From contig NZ_JAAIYA010000001.1 of NCBI RefSeq assembly GCF_010894405.1, positions 431,341 through 495,340 of the forward strand: 64,000 bases of DNA. Reading direction: 5' to 3'. The notes under the pieces are model-generated. The model searched no databases and was not told the DNA's origin. It saw only the letters and a list, made by a program, of their open reading frames with translations. The DNA comes from Pyxidicoccus caerfyrddinensis (GTDB lineage: Bacteria > Myxococcota > Myxococcia > Myxococcales > Myxococcaceae). Within the stretch, counting starts at the first letter, position 1; each line of letters starts with the position of its first letter. Positions 8,524 through 17,222 of the stretch are shown here, piece after piece. Position numbers and translations under genes: made by a program.

Positions 8524-10283
8524 GGTCCGTCTCCCAGTGCGGCAGCCATCCGAGCGAAGAGCTGCCGGTGCTCGTCCACGTTGGCGGCGCGGTCCACCCG
8601 CACCTCCACCAGATGCAGTCCACCCTCGAGTCCCTCGCGCACCGCCGCGCGGAGCGCCGTGGGCGTCCGGGGCCGGTGCAGGCGCGCCCCGCCGAGCGCG
8701 GCCGCGTGGGACAGGTCCACCCCATGCGGGGTGCCGAAGAGGGACTCGAAGTCGTCCGGCCGCGCCGCCTGGGCCACCGGCAGGAACGAGAAGATGCCGC
8801 CGCCGTCGTTGTTCACCACGACGACGGTGAGCGACAGCCGTGCACGCGACGCGGTAACGAAGGCGCCCACGTCGTGCAGCAGCGCCAGGTCCCCGGTGAG
8901 CAGCACCGCCGGCCGCCCCGCCGCCGCGGCCATGCCGAGCGCGCTGGAGACGATGCCGTCGATGCCGTTCGCCCCGCGATTCGCCAGCACCCGCAGCGGC
9001 ACCGTGCCCGCCGGAGCGAAGGCGTCCACATCGCGGATGGGCATGCTGCTGGACACGAAGAGCGGCACCCCGGACGACAGCGCCGCCACCACCTCGCGTG
9101 CGATGCGCGGCTCGTTGAGCACCTCGGGCTGCTCGGCGAAGGCGGACTCCAGTTCCGCGCGCGCCAGCCGCTCCGCGCCCAGGAAGCTCCGCGCCCACGG
9201 CCCCGCGCCGCGCGAGAGGCCGCGCGTCAACGCCTCGCACGCAGCCACCGCCGAGCCCTCCACCACCAGCGCCGCCCGGTGCGCCGGGTCGAACAGCGCG
9301 CCGCCGTCGCTGAAGAGGACGATGTCCGCGCCAGACGCGTCGAGCCACTGCTGCGGCACCTTGGGCGTCAGCCCTCCGCCGAAGCGAAGCACCAACTCTG
9401 GACGGTGCGCCTTCGCGAAGGGCGCGTGGCGCAGCAGCGCGTCGTAGTGCGACACGGTGAGCGGGCCACCGCCGTAGCGGGCCTGCGAGGTGGCCTCGGC
9501 CAGCACCGGGTAGCCCGTCGCCTGCGCCAGCGCGCTGATGGCCTCCGCGAAGCCATCCGCCTCGTCGCGCGGGCCGCAGACGATGACACCCCGCTCGGTG
9601 GCGACGATGCGGCGGCGCACGTCCTCCAGCGCGGCCGCATCCGGCGCGGGCGTGGGCGGGACGATTCGCGTGAGCGGCGCCCCGGGCCGGCCCACCTTTG
9701 CCAGCGCGGACAGTCGCTCTTCACCGAAGGGCTCCACCACCGGAGCCAGCGGCTCACGAAAGGGCACGTTGAGCTGCACGGCGCCTCGTGGCGCGCGCAG
9801 CGCGGTGGCCACCGCACGGGCGGCGGTGGCGCGCAGGTGGGCCACGGCCACGTCACTTGCCTCGGGCTGGCCCAGGTCGGCGAACAGGCGCGCGTGCTCG
9901 CCAAAGAAGCGCGCCTGCGACACCGTCTGCGGCGCGCCCCACCCCTGAAGCTCCAGCGGCCGGTCCGCCGTCAGCACCACCAGCGGCACATGGGCCAGCG
10001 ACGCCTCGATGACGGCCGGGTAGAAGTGCGCGCCGGCCGTACCGCTCGTGGCCACCAGCACCACCGGGGTCCGCGACTGCTTCGCGAGTCCCAGCGCGAA
10101 GAAGCCCGCGCTCCGCTCGTCGATGACGGACCAGGTCCGCAGCCCCTCCGCTCGCGCGCACGCCAGCGCCAGCGGCGACGAGCGCGAGCCCGGGCACACC
10201 ACCGCGTGCCGCACGCCCCCGCGCGTCAGCTCTTCCAACAACGCGCGCGCCCACAGAACGTTGACGTTAGCGTCTGACGACAT
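8514..10283 (-). CDS. menD: SEPHCHC synthase (thiamine-diphosphate dependent)
   Basis: A 589-residue ThDP enzyme joining 2-oxoglutarate to isochorismate. Near residues 55-90 it shows ERSAGFFALGLAK followed by TSGTAGAHFYPAV, the conserved cofactor-activating Glu region of MenD. The middle domain has VIVCGPRDEADG, and the ThDP-Mg domain includes LLTGDLALLHD with NNDGGGIFSF. Length matches the family. Overlaps of 17 bp with menF upstream and 10 bp with menH downstream indicate one polycistron. Soluble. Confidence 0.95.
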   Translation of the reverse strand: MSSDANVNVLWARALLEELTRGGVRHAVVCPGSRSSPLALACARAEGLRTWSVIDERSAGFFALGLAKQSRTPVVLVATSGTAGAHFYPAVIEASLAHVPLVVLTADRPLELQGWGAPQTVSQARFFGEHARLFADLGQPEASDVAVAHLRATAARAVATALRAPRGAVQLNVPFREPLAPVVEPFGEERLSALAKVGRPGAPLTRIVPPTPAPDAAALEDVRRRIVATERGVIVCGPRDEADGFAEAISALAQATGYPVLAEATSQARYGGGPLTVSHYDALLRHAPFAKAHRPELVLRFGGGLTPKVPQQWLDASGADIVLFSDGGALFDPAHRAALVVEGSAVAACEALTRGLSRGAGPWARSFLGAERLARAELESAFAEQPEVLNEPRIAREVVAALSSGVPLFVSSSMPIRDVDAFAPAGTVPLRVLANRGANGIDGIVSSALGMAAAAGRPAVLLTGDLALLHDVGAFVTASRARLSLTVVVVNNDGGGIFSFLPVAQAARPDDFESLFGTPHGVDLSHAAALGGARLHRPRTPTALRAAVREGLEGGLHLVEVRVDRAANVDEHRQLFARMAAALGDGPWA

Positions 10284-11577
10284 CCCCGCCTCCCAGCGCC
10301 CGCAACATGGCCAGGCTCTTCATCTCCGTCTCCCGCCACTCGGCTTCCGGAGTGGAGCCCGCCACCAGCCCCACGCCCACGAACAGCCGCGCCTTCGCCC
10401 CTCGCACCAGCGCCGACCGCAGCGCCACCATCAGGTGCGCGCGCTTCGGCCCCACCCAGCCCACCGGCCCCGCGTACCAGCCACGGTCCAGCCCTTCGTG
10501 CTCCACCAGGAATGACAGCGCCCGCTCACGCGGGAAGCCGCCCACCGCTGGAGTCGGATGCATCGCCGCCACCACCTGCGCCGCCGTGACTCCGGGCTTC
10601 AAGTCCGCGCGGATACCCGTGCGCAGGTGCACCACGTTCTTCAACGTGAGCAGCGCGGGCTCCGAGTCCGACGTCACCTTCTCCGACAGGGGGCGCAGCG
10701 TCGCGAGGATGTAGCGCACCACCGAGTCGTGCTCGCGCAGGTCCTTGTCGTGCCCCTTCAAGCCCTCCGCCTGTCCCGGCGCCGCCGTGCCGGCGAGGGC
10801 CTCCGTCTGGAGCACCTGCCCGTCCACCCGGCACAGCGTCTCCGGCGTGGCGCCCAGGAAGCAGGCCCCGTCCGGAGCGCGGAAGAGGAAGGTGGCGCAG
10901 CGAGGGTTCTGCTCGCGCAGCCGCGACAGCACGTCCACCACGTCGAAGGCCGCCGGCCCTTCGACGTCCAGCGAGCGCGCCAGCACCACCTTCTGGAGGT
11001 GGCCCGAGGCAATCGCCTCCAGCGAACGCTCCACCCGCGCCTCGAAGGCCGGACGCGACGACGACTGCGACAGGGGCACCGCAGCGCCCTTCGGGTGCCG
11101 GTACGTCTCCGGGAAGCACGCGCGCACCCGCTCCAGCCGCGAGCGCACCGCGTCCTCGCCACCCCGTCCCTCCGGCGCGAAGGCCGCCACCATCAGGCCC
11201 GCGTCGGCGCGCCACACCAGCACCTCCGGCAGTGTCCAGCGCGCCACACCGTGCGCGTCCCACGCCGCATCCGGCGCACCGGTGGCGCCGAAGCGCATTC
11301 CTCCGAACCAGGGGCCGGGCATCGACTCGGGCGCGTCACCCACCCAGCGCAGCGACAGGCCGCCCAGGGACGCCAGCGCGGCCGGGGCCTGGGACGCGTC
11401 CTCCGCCACCACCACCGCGGCCTCGCCCCAGCCGGCCGCGGCCTCCTGGGCCAGCGGCCGCTCCCAGTACACCGATGGAACGCCCAGCACGTCCGCTCCC
11501 GCCAGCGGATCCCCCACCGCCAGGGGCATCATTCCGGCCACCCAGCGCTGGCCCTCAACGGGATTGAGCGTCTTCAT
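10267..11577 (-). CDS. menF: Isochorismate synthase
   Basis: A 436-residue chorismate-binding enzyme converting chorismate to isochorismate, the first committed step to menaquinone. Motifs in the C-terminal half: FLFRAPDGACFLGATPETL, EALAGTAAPG, KDLREHDSVV, VVHLRTGIRADL, HPTPAVGGFPRERAL and DRGWYAGPVGW, with the catalytic Glu and Mg-binding residues in their usual contexts. The N-terminal 150 residues are variable as in other MenF/EntC proteins. First gene of the minus-strand operon; its start faces the divergent DAHP synthase gene, so chorismate supply and use share one control region. Confidence 0.93.
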   Translation of the reverse strand: MKTLNPVEGQRWVAGMMPLAVGDPLAGADVLGVPSVYWERPLAQEAAAGWGEAAVVVAEDASQAPAALASLGGLSLRWVGDAPESMPGPWFGGMRFGATGAPDAAWDAHGVARWTLPEVLVWRADAGLMVAAFAPEGRGGEDAVRSRLERVRACFPETYRHPKGAAVPLSQSSSRPAFEARVERSLEAIASGHLQKVVLARSLDVEGPAAFDVVDVLSRLREQNPRCATFLFRAPDGACFLGATPETLCRVDGQVLQTEALAGTAAPGQAEGLKGHDKDLREHDSVVRYILATLRPLSEKVTSDSEPALLTLKNVVHLRTGIRADLKPGVTAAQVVAAMHPTPAVGGFPRERALSFLVEHEGLDRGWYAGPVGWVGPKRAHLMVALRSALVRGAKARLFVGVGLVAGSTPEAEWRETEMKSLAMLRALGGGDVVRR

Positions 11578-11593
11578 CAGCGTTCCTCATCGA

Positions 11594-11610
11594 TGATTGC
11601 CTCGCAATCA
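11594..11610. promoter_or_regulatory. Perfect palindrome upstream of menF
   Basis: TGATTGC-CTC-GCAATCA, 7-bp perfect arms with a 3-bp centre, ending 16 bp before the menF ATG. It could be an operator for a dimeric regulator of menF or a 5' hairpin of its mRNA. Nothing in the window identifies the binder. Confidence 0.45.
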
Positions 11611-11617
11611 CCTTCGG

Positions 11618-11645
11618 TTGTCTTCTAAGCCATCTCGGCTATACA
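11618..11645 (+). promoter_or_regulatory. Probable promoter of the shikimate operon
   Basis: TTGTCT (11618-11623) and TATACA (11640-11645) separated by 16 bp. The predicted transcription start is near 11652, at the very beginning of the 24-bp palindrome described next. The match is good for a high-GC genome. Confidence 0.5.
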
Positions 11646-11653
11646 TGCACCAA

Positions 11654-11677
11654 GGAGTTCAAAACCTCTTGAACTCC
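11654..11677 (+). promoter_or_regulatory. 24-bp perfect inverted repeat in the DAHP-synthase leader
   Basis: GGAGTTCAA - aacctc - TTGAACTCC: 9-bp perfect arms and a 6-bp spacer. It sits just downstream of the inferred transcription start and 16 bp before the GTG start codon. It could be a repressor operator or a leader stem-loop; the left arm contains a GGAG that could mimic or hide a ribosome site. No leader peptide rich in Phe/Tyr/Trp codons is visible, which argues against classical attenuation. Confidence 0.5.
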
Positions 11678-11693
11678 ATGAATTGGAGGGTCC

Positions 11694-12599
11694 GTGGGAG
11701 GCGAGCGGCCAGACGCACCCGCACCGGCGGTGTCGGGGCGGGACACAGGCGCGAGGAAGGTGCTGCGTTCCTCGCGGCCCGAGGGCACGCGCGTCAAGGT
11801 GGGCGCCGTGGAGGTCGGCGGCCCGGGCTTCGTCGTCATGGCGGGGCCGTGCGCGGTGGAGGGCGCGGAGCAGGTGGATCGCGCCGCCGCGGCCGTCGCC
11901 GCAGCCGGGGCCCACATCCTCCGGGGTGGCGTATTCAAGCCACGCACCAGTCCCTACGCCTTCCAGGGCATGGGCGAGCCGGGCCTGCACGTGCTGGCCG
12001 AGGCCGGGCACCGCCACGGGCTGCCCATCATCAGCGAGGTGATGGAGCCCTCGCAGCTGCCGCTCATGGAGGAGTCCGCGGACATCCTCCAGGTGGGCGC
12101 GCGGAACATGCAGAACTACTCGCTGCTACGAGCTTTGGGAAAGTCGCGCCGGCCGGTTCTGCTCAAGCGGGGACTTTCCGCGACGATGCAGGAGTGGCTG
12201 CTGGCGGCGGAGTACATCCTCGACGGCGGCAACGAGCAGGTGATGCTGTGCGAGCGCGGAATCCGCACGTTCGAGACGGAGCTGCGCAACACGCTGGACC
12301 TGGCGGCGGTGGCATGGGCGAAGCAACGCTCGCACCTGCCCGTCATCGTGGACCCGTCGCATGCGACGGGCGTCCCGGAGCTCATCCTCCCCATGTCGCT
12401 GGCGGCCGCGGCCGCAGGGGCGGATGGATTGTTGATTGAAGTCCACCCCCGGCCGGAGCAGGCAATGTGCGACGGCCACCAGGCCCTGACACCCGAGCGC
12501 TTCCAGACGTTGATGCGCCGGCTGCCAGCCGTGCTAGGAGCGGTGGACCGACACCTTTGGAGGCCGGAAGGTCCGGCCCAGGTCGCGAGGGCTCGATGA
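11694..12599 (+). CDS. aroF: 3-Deoxy-7-phosphoheptulonate (DAHP) synthase, type I-beta
   Basis: A 301-residue DAHP synthase of the KDO8P-synthase-like (AroA-beta) group, catalysing the first step of the shikimate pathway from PEP and erythrose-4-phosphate. Motifs in order: MAGPCAVEG (about 49-57), [17 protein letters not shown] (about 78-94), [46 protein letters not shown] and [12 protein letters not shown]. Metal ligands Cys, His, Glu and Asp are in place. The short N-terminal 35 residues are not an ACT, ferredoxin-like or chorismate-mutase regulatory domain, so feedback control may be transcriptional. GTG 11694 follows GGAGGG closely. It overlaps menG by 4 bp (ATGA). Confidence 0.93.
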   Translation: MGGERPDAPAPAVSGRDTGARKVLRSSRPEGTRVKVGAVEVGGPGFVVMAGPCAVEGAEQVDRAAAAVAAAGAHILRGGVFKPRTSPYAFQGMGEPGLHVLAEAGHRHGLPIISEVMEPSQLPLMEESADILQVGARNMQNYSLLRALGKSRRPVLLKRGLSATMQEWLLAAEYILDGGNEQVMLCERGIRTFETELRNTLDLAAVAWAKQRSHLPVIVDPSHATGVPELILPMSLAAAAAGADGLLIEVHPRPEQAMCDGHQALTPERFQTLMRRLPAVLGAVDRHLWRPEGPAQVARAR

Positions 12600-13285
12600 G
12601 CACCGAAGTCCGTCAGATGTTTTCTTCCATCGCTCCGCGGTACGACGTGACGAACGAGGTCCTCTCGTTCGGCGTCCACCGCCTGTGGCGCCGGACCGCC
12701 GTGCGTCTCAGTGGTGCGAAGGAGGGCAGCACCGTCCTCGACTGCGCCACCGGCACCGGCGACCTGGCCATGGTCTTCAAGCGCAAGGTGGGCGGCTCCG
12801 GCCGCGTCGTCGGCACCGACTTCTGCCCGGAGATGCTGGAGAGCGCCCCCGCCAAGGCGGCGAAGGCCGGCCTCCAGGTGGAGTTCCAGGTGGCGGATGC
12901 GCTCGCCCTGCCCTTCGCGGACAACTCCTTCGACGTGGCCTCCATCGCCTTCGGCATCCGCAACGTGGATGACCCGGTGAAGTGCCTGAAGGAGATGGCC
13001 CGCGTGGTGCGCCCCGGCGGCCGCGTGGTGGTGCTGGAGTTCGGTCAGCCCGACGGCGTCTTCGGCGGGCTGTTCCGCTTCTACAGCAAGACCATCATGC
13101 CCGCCGTCGGCGGACTGCTGACCGGCAACCGCGCCGCGTACGAGTACCTGCCCCGCACCTCCGCGGCCTTCCCCAGTGGGGACAAGTTCGTGGAGCTGAT
13201 GGAGCAGTCCGGCGCGTACTCGGAGCGGGCCGCCCACCCGCTGACGTTCGGCACTGCCTACGTCTATGTCGGCACCGTCCGCTGA
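12596..13285 (+). CDS. menG: Demethylmenaquinone methyltransferase
   Basis: A 229-residue UbiE/MenG-family SAM methyltransferase for the last step of menaquinone synthesis. The N-terminal [22 protein letters not shown] is the family signature, motif I is [13 protein letters not shown] near residue 50, and a later motif is [17 protein letters not shown] near 135. It sits inside the shikimate operon rather than with the other men genes across the divergent promoter, linking quinone finishing to aromatic supply. Its end overlaps aroK by 20 bp. Confidence 0.93.
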   Translation: MSTEVRQMFSSIAPRYDVTNEVLSFGVHRLWRRTAVRLSGAKEGSTVLDCATGTGDLAMVFKRKVGGSGRVVGTDFCPEMLESAPAKAAKAGLQVEFQVADALALPFADNSFDVASIAFGIRNVDDPVKCLKEMARVVRPGGRVVVLEFGQPDGVFGGLFRFYSKTIMPAVGGLLTGNRAAYEYLPRTSAAFPSGDKFVELMEQSGAYSERAAHPLTFGTAYVYVGTVR

Positions 13286-13868
13286 GGAGCGAAAGCGCCT
13301 CGTTGAACTGACGCTCGCCTCCGTCGACCCCCGGCTCGCGCCGGGGCTTCGCGAAGCGCTCGCCCTTCCCGGGCCCGCCCTGCTGCCGGCACCCGGGCAG
13401 ACGGTGGCGATTGCCGGCCACCGGAGCGCGGGCAAGACACGCCTGCTGCCCCTGGTAGGCGGGTTGCTTGGCAGAACGGGACTGGACCTGGATGCGCACC
13501 TGGAGCGCATCCACGGCCGCCCGCTGCGCAGGTGGGTGGTCGAGGCACCGGCGGAGTTCCGCGCCGCCGAGCGCAGCACCCTGTTGGAGCTGCCGCCCGG
13601 TGGGCTGGTGTCCCTGGGAGGCGGCTTCCTCTCCCACCATGCGGAGGCACTGACGGGCCTGTTCACGCTGCTCGTCCCCATCAGCTTCGACACGTACCGC
13701 GAGCGCCTGCTCAGGGACCGGACGCGCCCGCGCCTGCGCCCCGAGCTCTCGCTGGAAGACGAATTGTCCGCCGTGTTCCATGAGCGAGAGGCACTCCACG
13801 CTCGCGTCCCCACGGTGGCTCTGGTGGATTTCCTCCGGGGCTGCCTCACCACCGAGGTCCTTCCGTGA
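13266..13868 (+). CDS. aroK: Shikimate kinase
   Basis: A 200-residue P-loop kinase phosphorylating shikimate with ATP. Walker A is GHRSAGKT at residues 51-58; the shikimate-binding DLDAHLERIHGRPL is at 74-87, EFRAAER at 97-103 and LGGGF at 117-121. The first 45 residues extend beyond the usual 170-residue family length. The lid Arg lies in LLRDRTRPRL. It overlaps menG by 20 bp and the next gene by 4 bp, so the whole string is translationally coupled. Confidence 0.88.
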   Translation: MSAPSAEERKRLVELTLASVDPRLAPGLREALALPGPALLPAPGQTVAIAGHRSAGKTRLLPLVGGLLGRTGLDLDAHLERIHGRPLRRWVVEAPAEFRAAERSTLLELPPGGLVSLGGGFLSHHAEALTGLFTLLVPISFDTYRERLLRDRTRPRLRPELSLEDELSAVFHEREALHARVPTVALVDFLRGCLTTEVLP

Positions 13869-15136
13869 CGCCCGCCCGTCGCGTCGTCACCCTGCCCCCT
13901 ACCGTGCTCGGCCTTGGCGCCGTGCACTTCGCGCGCGACGGTCAGCGCAGGGGCGCGGACGTGCTCGAGCTTCGCACCGATTTGCACGCTCCCGACGCCA
14001 TCGACGTCGAGGCGCTCGCGCAGGTACTCCCGTTGCTCGTCTCCGAGCGGGGCAAGCCCCTGCCGCCCGCCTGGGTCTCCGCTGCCTGGCGCGTGGACCG
14101 TGACTTGAAGGACACCCGGGGACGTGAGGGCGCGCTCGATGCTCCCGCTGGAAAGCTGCTCGCGTCGCACCACGCGGAGCGCCAGCTGTCCACCGCGGAG
14201 GCCCTGAAGCTGTGGGAGCGCGAGCTGCCGCCAGATGCCCTGGTGAAGCACGTGGAGCCCATGCACGGGCCGGAGCACCTGCGCACGTTGCTGGAGACAC
14301 AGTGGTTGCTGATGCAACGCTTTGGCGTGACGCGAGTCACCGTGCTCGGCATGGGCCCGGTGGCGCTGCCGGCGCGGGCGGTGCTGGCGCGCAACAACGT
14401 GCTCGACTACGTGGCGACGGGAGGCACCTGGGCCGCGGCGCCGGGGCAGCGGCTGCTCGACGACGTCGTCCGGGAGATGCGCGGGGCGGACCGCCTGACG
14501 CTGGACCCGCCCCTGCGGCTGGGCATCCTCGGCACTTCCATTGCCCACTCGCGCTCGCCGCGCATCCACCGGCAGCCGTTCGACCGCATCGACCTCCCCG
14601 AGGACGCGCCCGTCGAGACGCTCGTGGACTCGCTGCTGCCGCACTACGCGGGCTTCGCCGTCACCAGCCCCTTCAAGCTCCGGCTCGCGCAGCACACGCG
14701 CTCGCCGCTGCAGGCCATCAACACGCTGGTGCGCCGGGCCAACCGCTGGGAGTCCTTCAACACCGACACGTACGGCGCCCTCACGGTGCTGGACCGGCTC
14801 AACGCGATGGACGCCTTCGTGCTGGGTGACGGCGGCGCCACCGCGGCGATGCGAGCCGTGGCGGGGGAGATTGGCTGCAACCTGCGCGTGTTACGCCGCG
14901 CCGACATCCGGGCCCCGGTGACCGGGGCGGGCGTGTGGACGTGGCCGGACCGCGTGGCCCCGCCGGAGCAACTCCGTTTCAATAAGGCGCGCGTCGCGGT
15001 GATCGCATACGGTGCACCGGGTCGGCGCATCGCCGCGGAGATTCAACGCCGTGGCGGGACGCCGGTCCTGCTGGGCGCGGCGTGGTTCGTGGCGCAGGCC
15101 CGGCGGCAGCGCCAGCTCTGGGAGTCCGCGACATGA
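13865..15136 (+). CDS. aroDE: Bifunctional 3-dehydroquinate dehydratase / shikimate dehydrogenase fusion
   Basis: A 423-residue protein with two domains. Residues 1-210 resemble type I dehydroquinase: ELRTDLH (about 36), SHHAER with the acid-base His (about 100), the Schiff-base Lys in VKHVEP (about 128) and MGPVALPARAVLARN (about 160). Residues 215-423 resemble AroE: LGILGTSIAHSRSPRIH, AGFAVTSPFKLRL with the catalytic Lys, AINTLVRR, SFNTDTYG with the catalytic Asp, and the nucleotide loop LGDGGATAAM. Together they would do steps 3 and 4 of the pathway. Both domains are diverged: the usual EGG of AroD and NVTxPxK of AroE are altered. No other aroD or aroE is in the operon, which supports function. 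It overlaps aroC by 4 bp. Confidence 0.82.
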   Translation: MTPARRVVTLPPTVLGLGAVHFARDGQRRGADVLELRTDLHAPDAIDVEALAQVLPLLVSERGKPLPPAWVSAAWRVDRDLKDTRGREGALDAPAGKLLASHHAERQLSTAEALKLWERELPPDALVKHVEPMHGPEHLRTLLETQWLLMQRFGVTRVTVLGMGPVALPARAVLARNNVLDYVATGGTWAAAPGQRLLDDVVREMRGADRLTLDPPLRLGILGTSIAHSRSPRIHRQPFDRIDLPEDAPVETLVDSLLPHYAGFAVTSPFKLRLAQHTRSPLQAINTLVRRANRWESFNTDTYGALTVLDRLNAMDAFVLGDGGATAAMRAVAGEIGCNLRVLRRADIRAPVTGAGVWTWPDRVAPPEQLRFNKARVAVIAYGAPGRRIAAEIQRRGGTPVLLGAAWFVAQARRQRQLWESAT

Positions 15137-16152
15137 ACACCTTTGGCACCCTCCTCCGTTTGACGACCTTTGGCGAGAGCCATGGGCCCGCGCTCGGCTC
15201 CATCATCGACGGCTGTCCCGCCGGCGTGCCCCTCACCCGCGAGCAGATTCAGGTCGCCCTGGACCGCCGCCGCCCCGGCCAGTCCGCGCTCGTCACCGCC
15301 CGCAGCGAGCCCGACCAGGTGGAAATCCTCTCCGGCGTGTTCGAGGACAAGACGCTGGGCACGCCCATCGCCGCCATCGTCCGGAACACCAACCAGCGCT
15401 CGGGCGACTACGAAAAGCTGAAGCAGGAGGACCGCCCCGGCCACGCGGACGCCGTGTGGCGCGAGCGCTTCAAGCACCGCGACCACCGAGGCGGCGGCCG
15501 CACCAGCGGGCGCGAGACGCTCTGCCGCGTCATCGGCGGCGCGGTCGCCGAGGCGTACCTCGCCCGTGATTTGCCCTCCATCCGCACCGTCGCGTACGTG
15601 TCCCAGGTGGGGGACCTCGTGTCCGCCGTGCCCGCGCCCGGCCTCACGCGCGAGCAGGTGGACGCGCACGCCACGCGCTGCCCGGACGTCGCCCTCCGCG
15701 ACGAGATGTCCCGCCGCATCCTCGCCGCGAAGGAGGCCGGTGACAGCCTGGGCGGCTCCATCGACGTGCGCGTGGAGGGCCTGCCCGTGGGCCTGGGCGA
15801 GCCCATCTTCGGGAAGATCAAGGCGCTCATCGCGCAGGCGCTCGGCAGCATCGGCGCGGTGACGGGCGTCGTGTGGGGGCCGCCGGACCTGCTCCAGCGC
15901 ATCGGCCAGCCCGGCACCGTCTTCCACTCGGTGAAGGACGCCTACGGTGGCATCCAGGGCGGCCTCGCCAATGGCGAGCCCATGCAGGTGCGCGCGTTCT
16001 TCAAGCCGCCCGCCACGCTGATGGACCACGCGAAGGGCGGGCGCCATGACCCGTGCATCATGCCCCGCGCCGTCCCCGTGCTGGAGGCGATGGTGTCGCT
16101 GGTCATCGCCGACCTCGTCCTCCAACTGAACGCCCGGCCCCACACGCTATGA
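15133..16152 (+). CDS. aroC: Chorismate synthase
   Basis: A 339-residue reduced-FMN-dependent lyase forming chorismate from EPSP. It opens with MNTFGTLLRLTTFGESHGPALG, the family signature containing the catalytic His; RPGHADAVW and DHRGGGRTSGRET follow, and the C-terminal GGRHDPCIMPRAVPV carries the second His. ATG 15133 overlaps the aroDE stop (ATGA), which fixes the start against an upstream in-frame codon. It is slightly shorter than the E. coli enzyme, within family range. Confidence 0.96.
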   Translation: MNTFGTLLRLTTFGESHGPALGSIIDGCPAGVPLTREQIQVALDRRRPGQSALVTARSEPDQVEILSGVFEDKTLGTPIAAIVRNTNQRSGDYEKLKQEDRPGHADAVWRERFKHRDHRGGGRTSGRETLCRVIGGAVAEAYLARDLPSIRTVAYVSQVGDLVSAVPAPGLTREQVDAHATRCPDVALRDEMSRRILAAKEAGDSLGGSIDVRVEGLPVGLGEPIFGKIKALIAQALGSIGAVTGVVWGPPDLLQRIGQPGTVFHSVKDAYGGIQGGLANGEPMQVRAFFKPPATLMDHAKGGRHDPCIMPRAVPVLEAMVSLVIADLVLQLNARPHTL

Positions 16153-17222
16153 GCAGCTTCCTTCCTCCCGGCGCCTACCGTCCTCCCGTCGACCGCTGGG
16201 GCACCTTCGCCCGGCTCTCCGCGAGCCTCCCCGAAGGCAGCGTGGCGGTGGTGGACCGCACCGTGGCGAAGCTGCACCCGGCGCTCATCTCCACGCTGGA
16301 GGCCCGCCGTCCGCGCGCCATCATCCAGCTCACCGGCGGCGAGAGCGCCAAGACGTTCACCGCGCTGGAGAAGGTGCTCGCGGGGGGCCTGTCCCTGCCG
16401 CGCTCCGGCACGCTGCTGGCCGTGGGTGGCGGCACCGTGGGCGATGTGTCCACCGTGGCCGCGCACCTGCTCAAGCGCGGCGTGCGGCTGGTGCAGGTGC
16501 CCACCACGCTGCTGGCGGCGGTGGATAGCAGCCTCGGCGGCAAGGGCGCGGTGGACATGATGGTGCGCGGGCGCGTGGTGAAGAACCCCGCCGGCGTCTT
16601 CCACTACGCGGAGGAAGGCTGGCTCTGCCCGGAGTTCTTCACCACCCTCTCCGAGACGCAGGTGCGCGAGGGCTCGCTCGAGGCGTGGAAGATGGTCATC
16701 AGCCTCGATGCCTCCCTCTTCCGCCGCTACGTCCGCAAGCCGCCCGCGCTGGAGAAGCTGGTGAAGGACGCGCGCGGCCTCAAGGAGCGCGTCTGCTCGC
16801 AGGACCCGTACGAGCACCAGGGCCTGCGGCGCGTGCTCAACTTCGGCCACACCTTCGGCCACGTGCTGGAGAGCGTCTCTCGCTTCAAGCTGTCGCACGG
16901 TGACGGCGTGGGCCTGGGCATGCTGCTGGCCCTGGACGTGGGCCGCCGCCTCGGCGTGACGCCCGAGCCCGTGGCCGCCCAGGCGGAAGCCGCCCTCGCC
17001 AATGGCCCCGGTGTCCAGGGCCGCGAGCGCGCCGCCGCCCTGCTCCGCCGCGCGCTGATGAAGGACATCGTGACGCTGCTCAACGCGGACAAGAAGGCGG
17101 GCAGCGCGGGCGAGTTGCGCATGGTGCTGCTGACCGCCATCGGCTCCACCGAGGTGCGCGACGTCGCCGAGAGCACCTGGCGCGAGCTGTGGCCCGCCTG
17201 GACGAAAGGTATCCGCCCATGA
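16149..17222 (+). CDS. aroB: 3-Dehydroquinate synthase
   Basis: A 357-residue NAD- and Zn-dependent enzyme converting DAHP to 3-dehydroquinate. Visible motifs: TGGESAKTF (about 62), LAVGGGTVGDV (about 90), VPTTLLAAVDSSLGGK (about 117), LNFGHTFGHVLES with Zn-binding His (about 230) and SHGDGVGLGM (about 250). It overlaps aroC by 4 bp (ATGA) and aroA by 4 bp. Its late position in the operon is not in pathway order. Confidence 0.95.
   Translation: MSSFLPPGAYRPPVDRWGTFARLSASLPEGSVAVVDRTVAKLHPALISTLEARRPRAIIQLTGGESAKTFTALEKVLAGGLSLPRSGTLLAVGGGTVGDVSTVAAHLLKRGVRLVQVPTTLLAAVDSSLGGKGAVDMMVRGRVVKNPAGVFHYAEEGWLCPEFFTTLSETQVREGSLEAWKMVISLDASLFRRYVRKPPALEKLVKDARGLKERVCSQDPYEHQGLRRVLNFGHTFGHVLESVSRFKLSHGDGVGLGMLLALDVGRRLGVTPEPVAAQAEAALANGPGVQGRERAAALLRRALMKDIVTLLNADKKAGSAGELRMVLLTAIGSTEVRDVAESTWRELWPAWTKGIRP

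Noticed and set aside
11640-11693. A leader-peptide attenuator for the shikimate operon
   Set aside because: No short frame rich in Phe, Tyr or Trp codons and no terminator-antiterminator pair; only one palindrome is seen.
12116-14695. An 859-codon open frame on the minus strand opposite the shikimate genes
   Set aside because: Low-complexity antisense composition with no start signals; the plus-strand enzymes are unambiguous.
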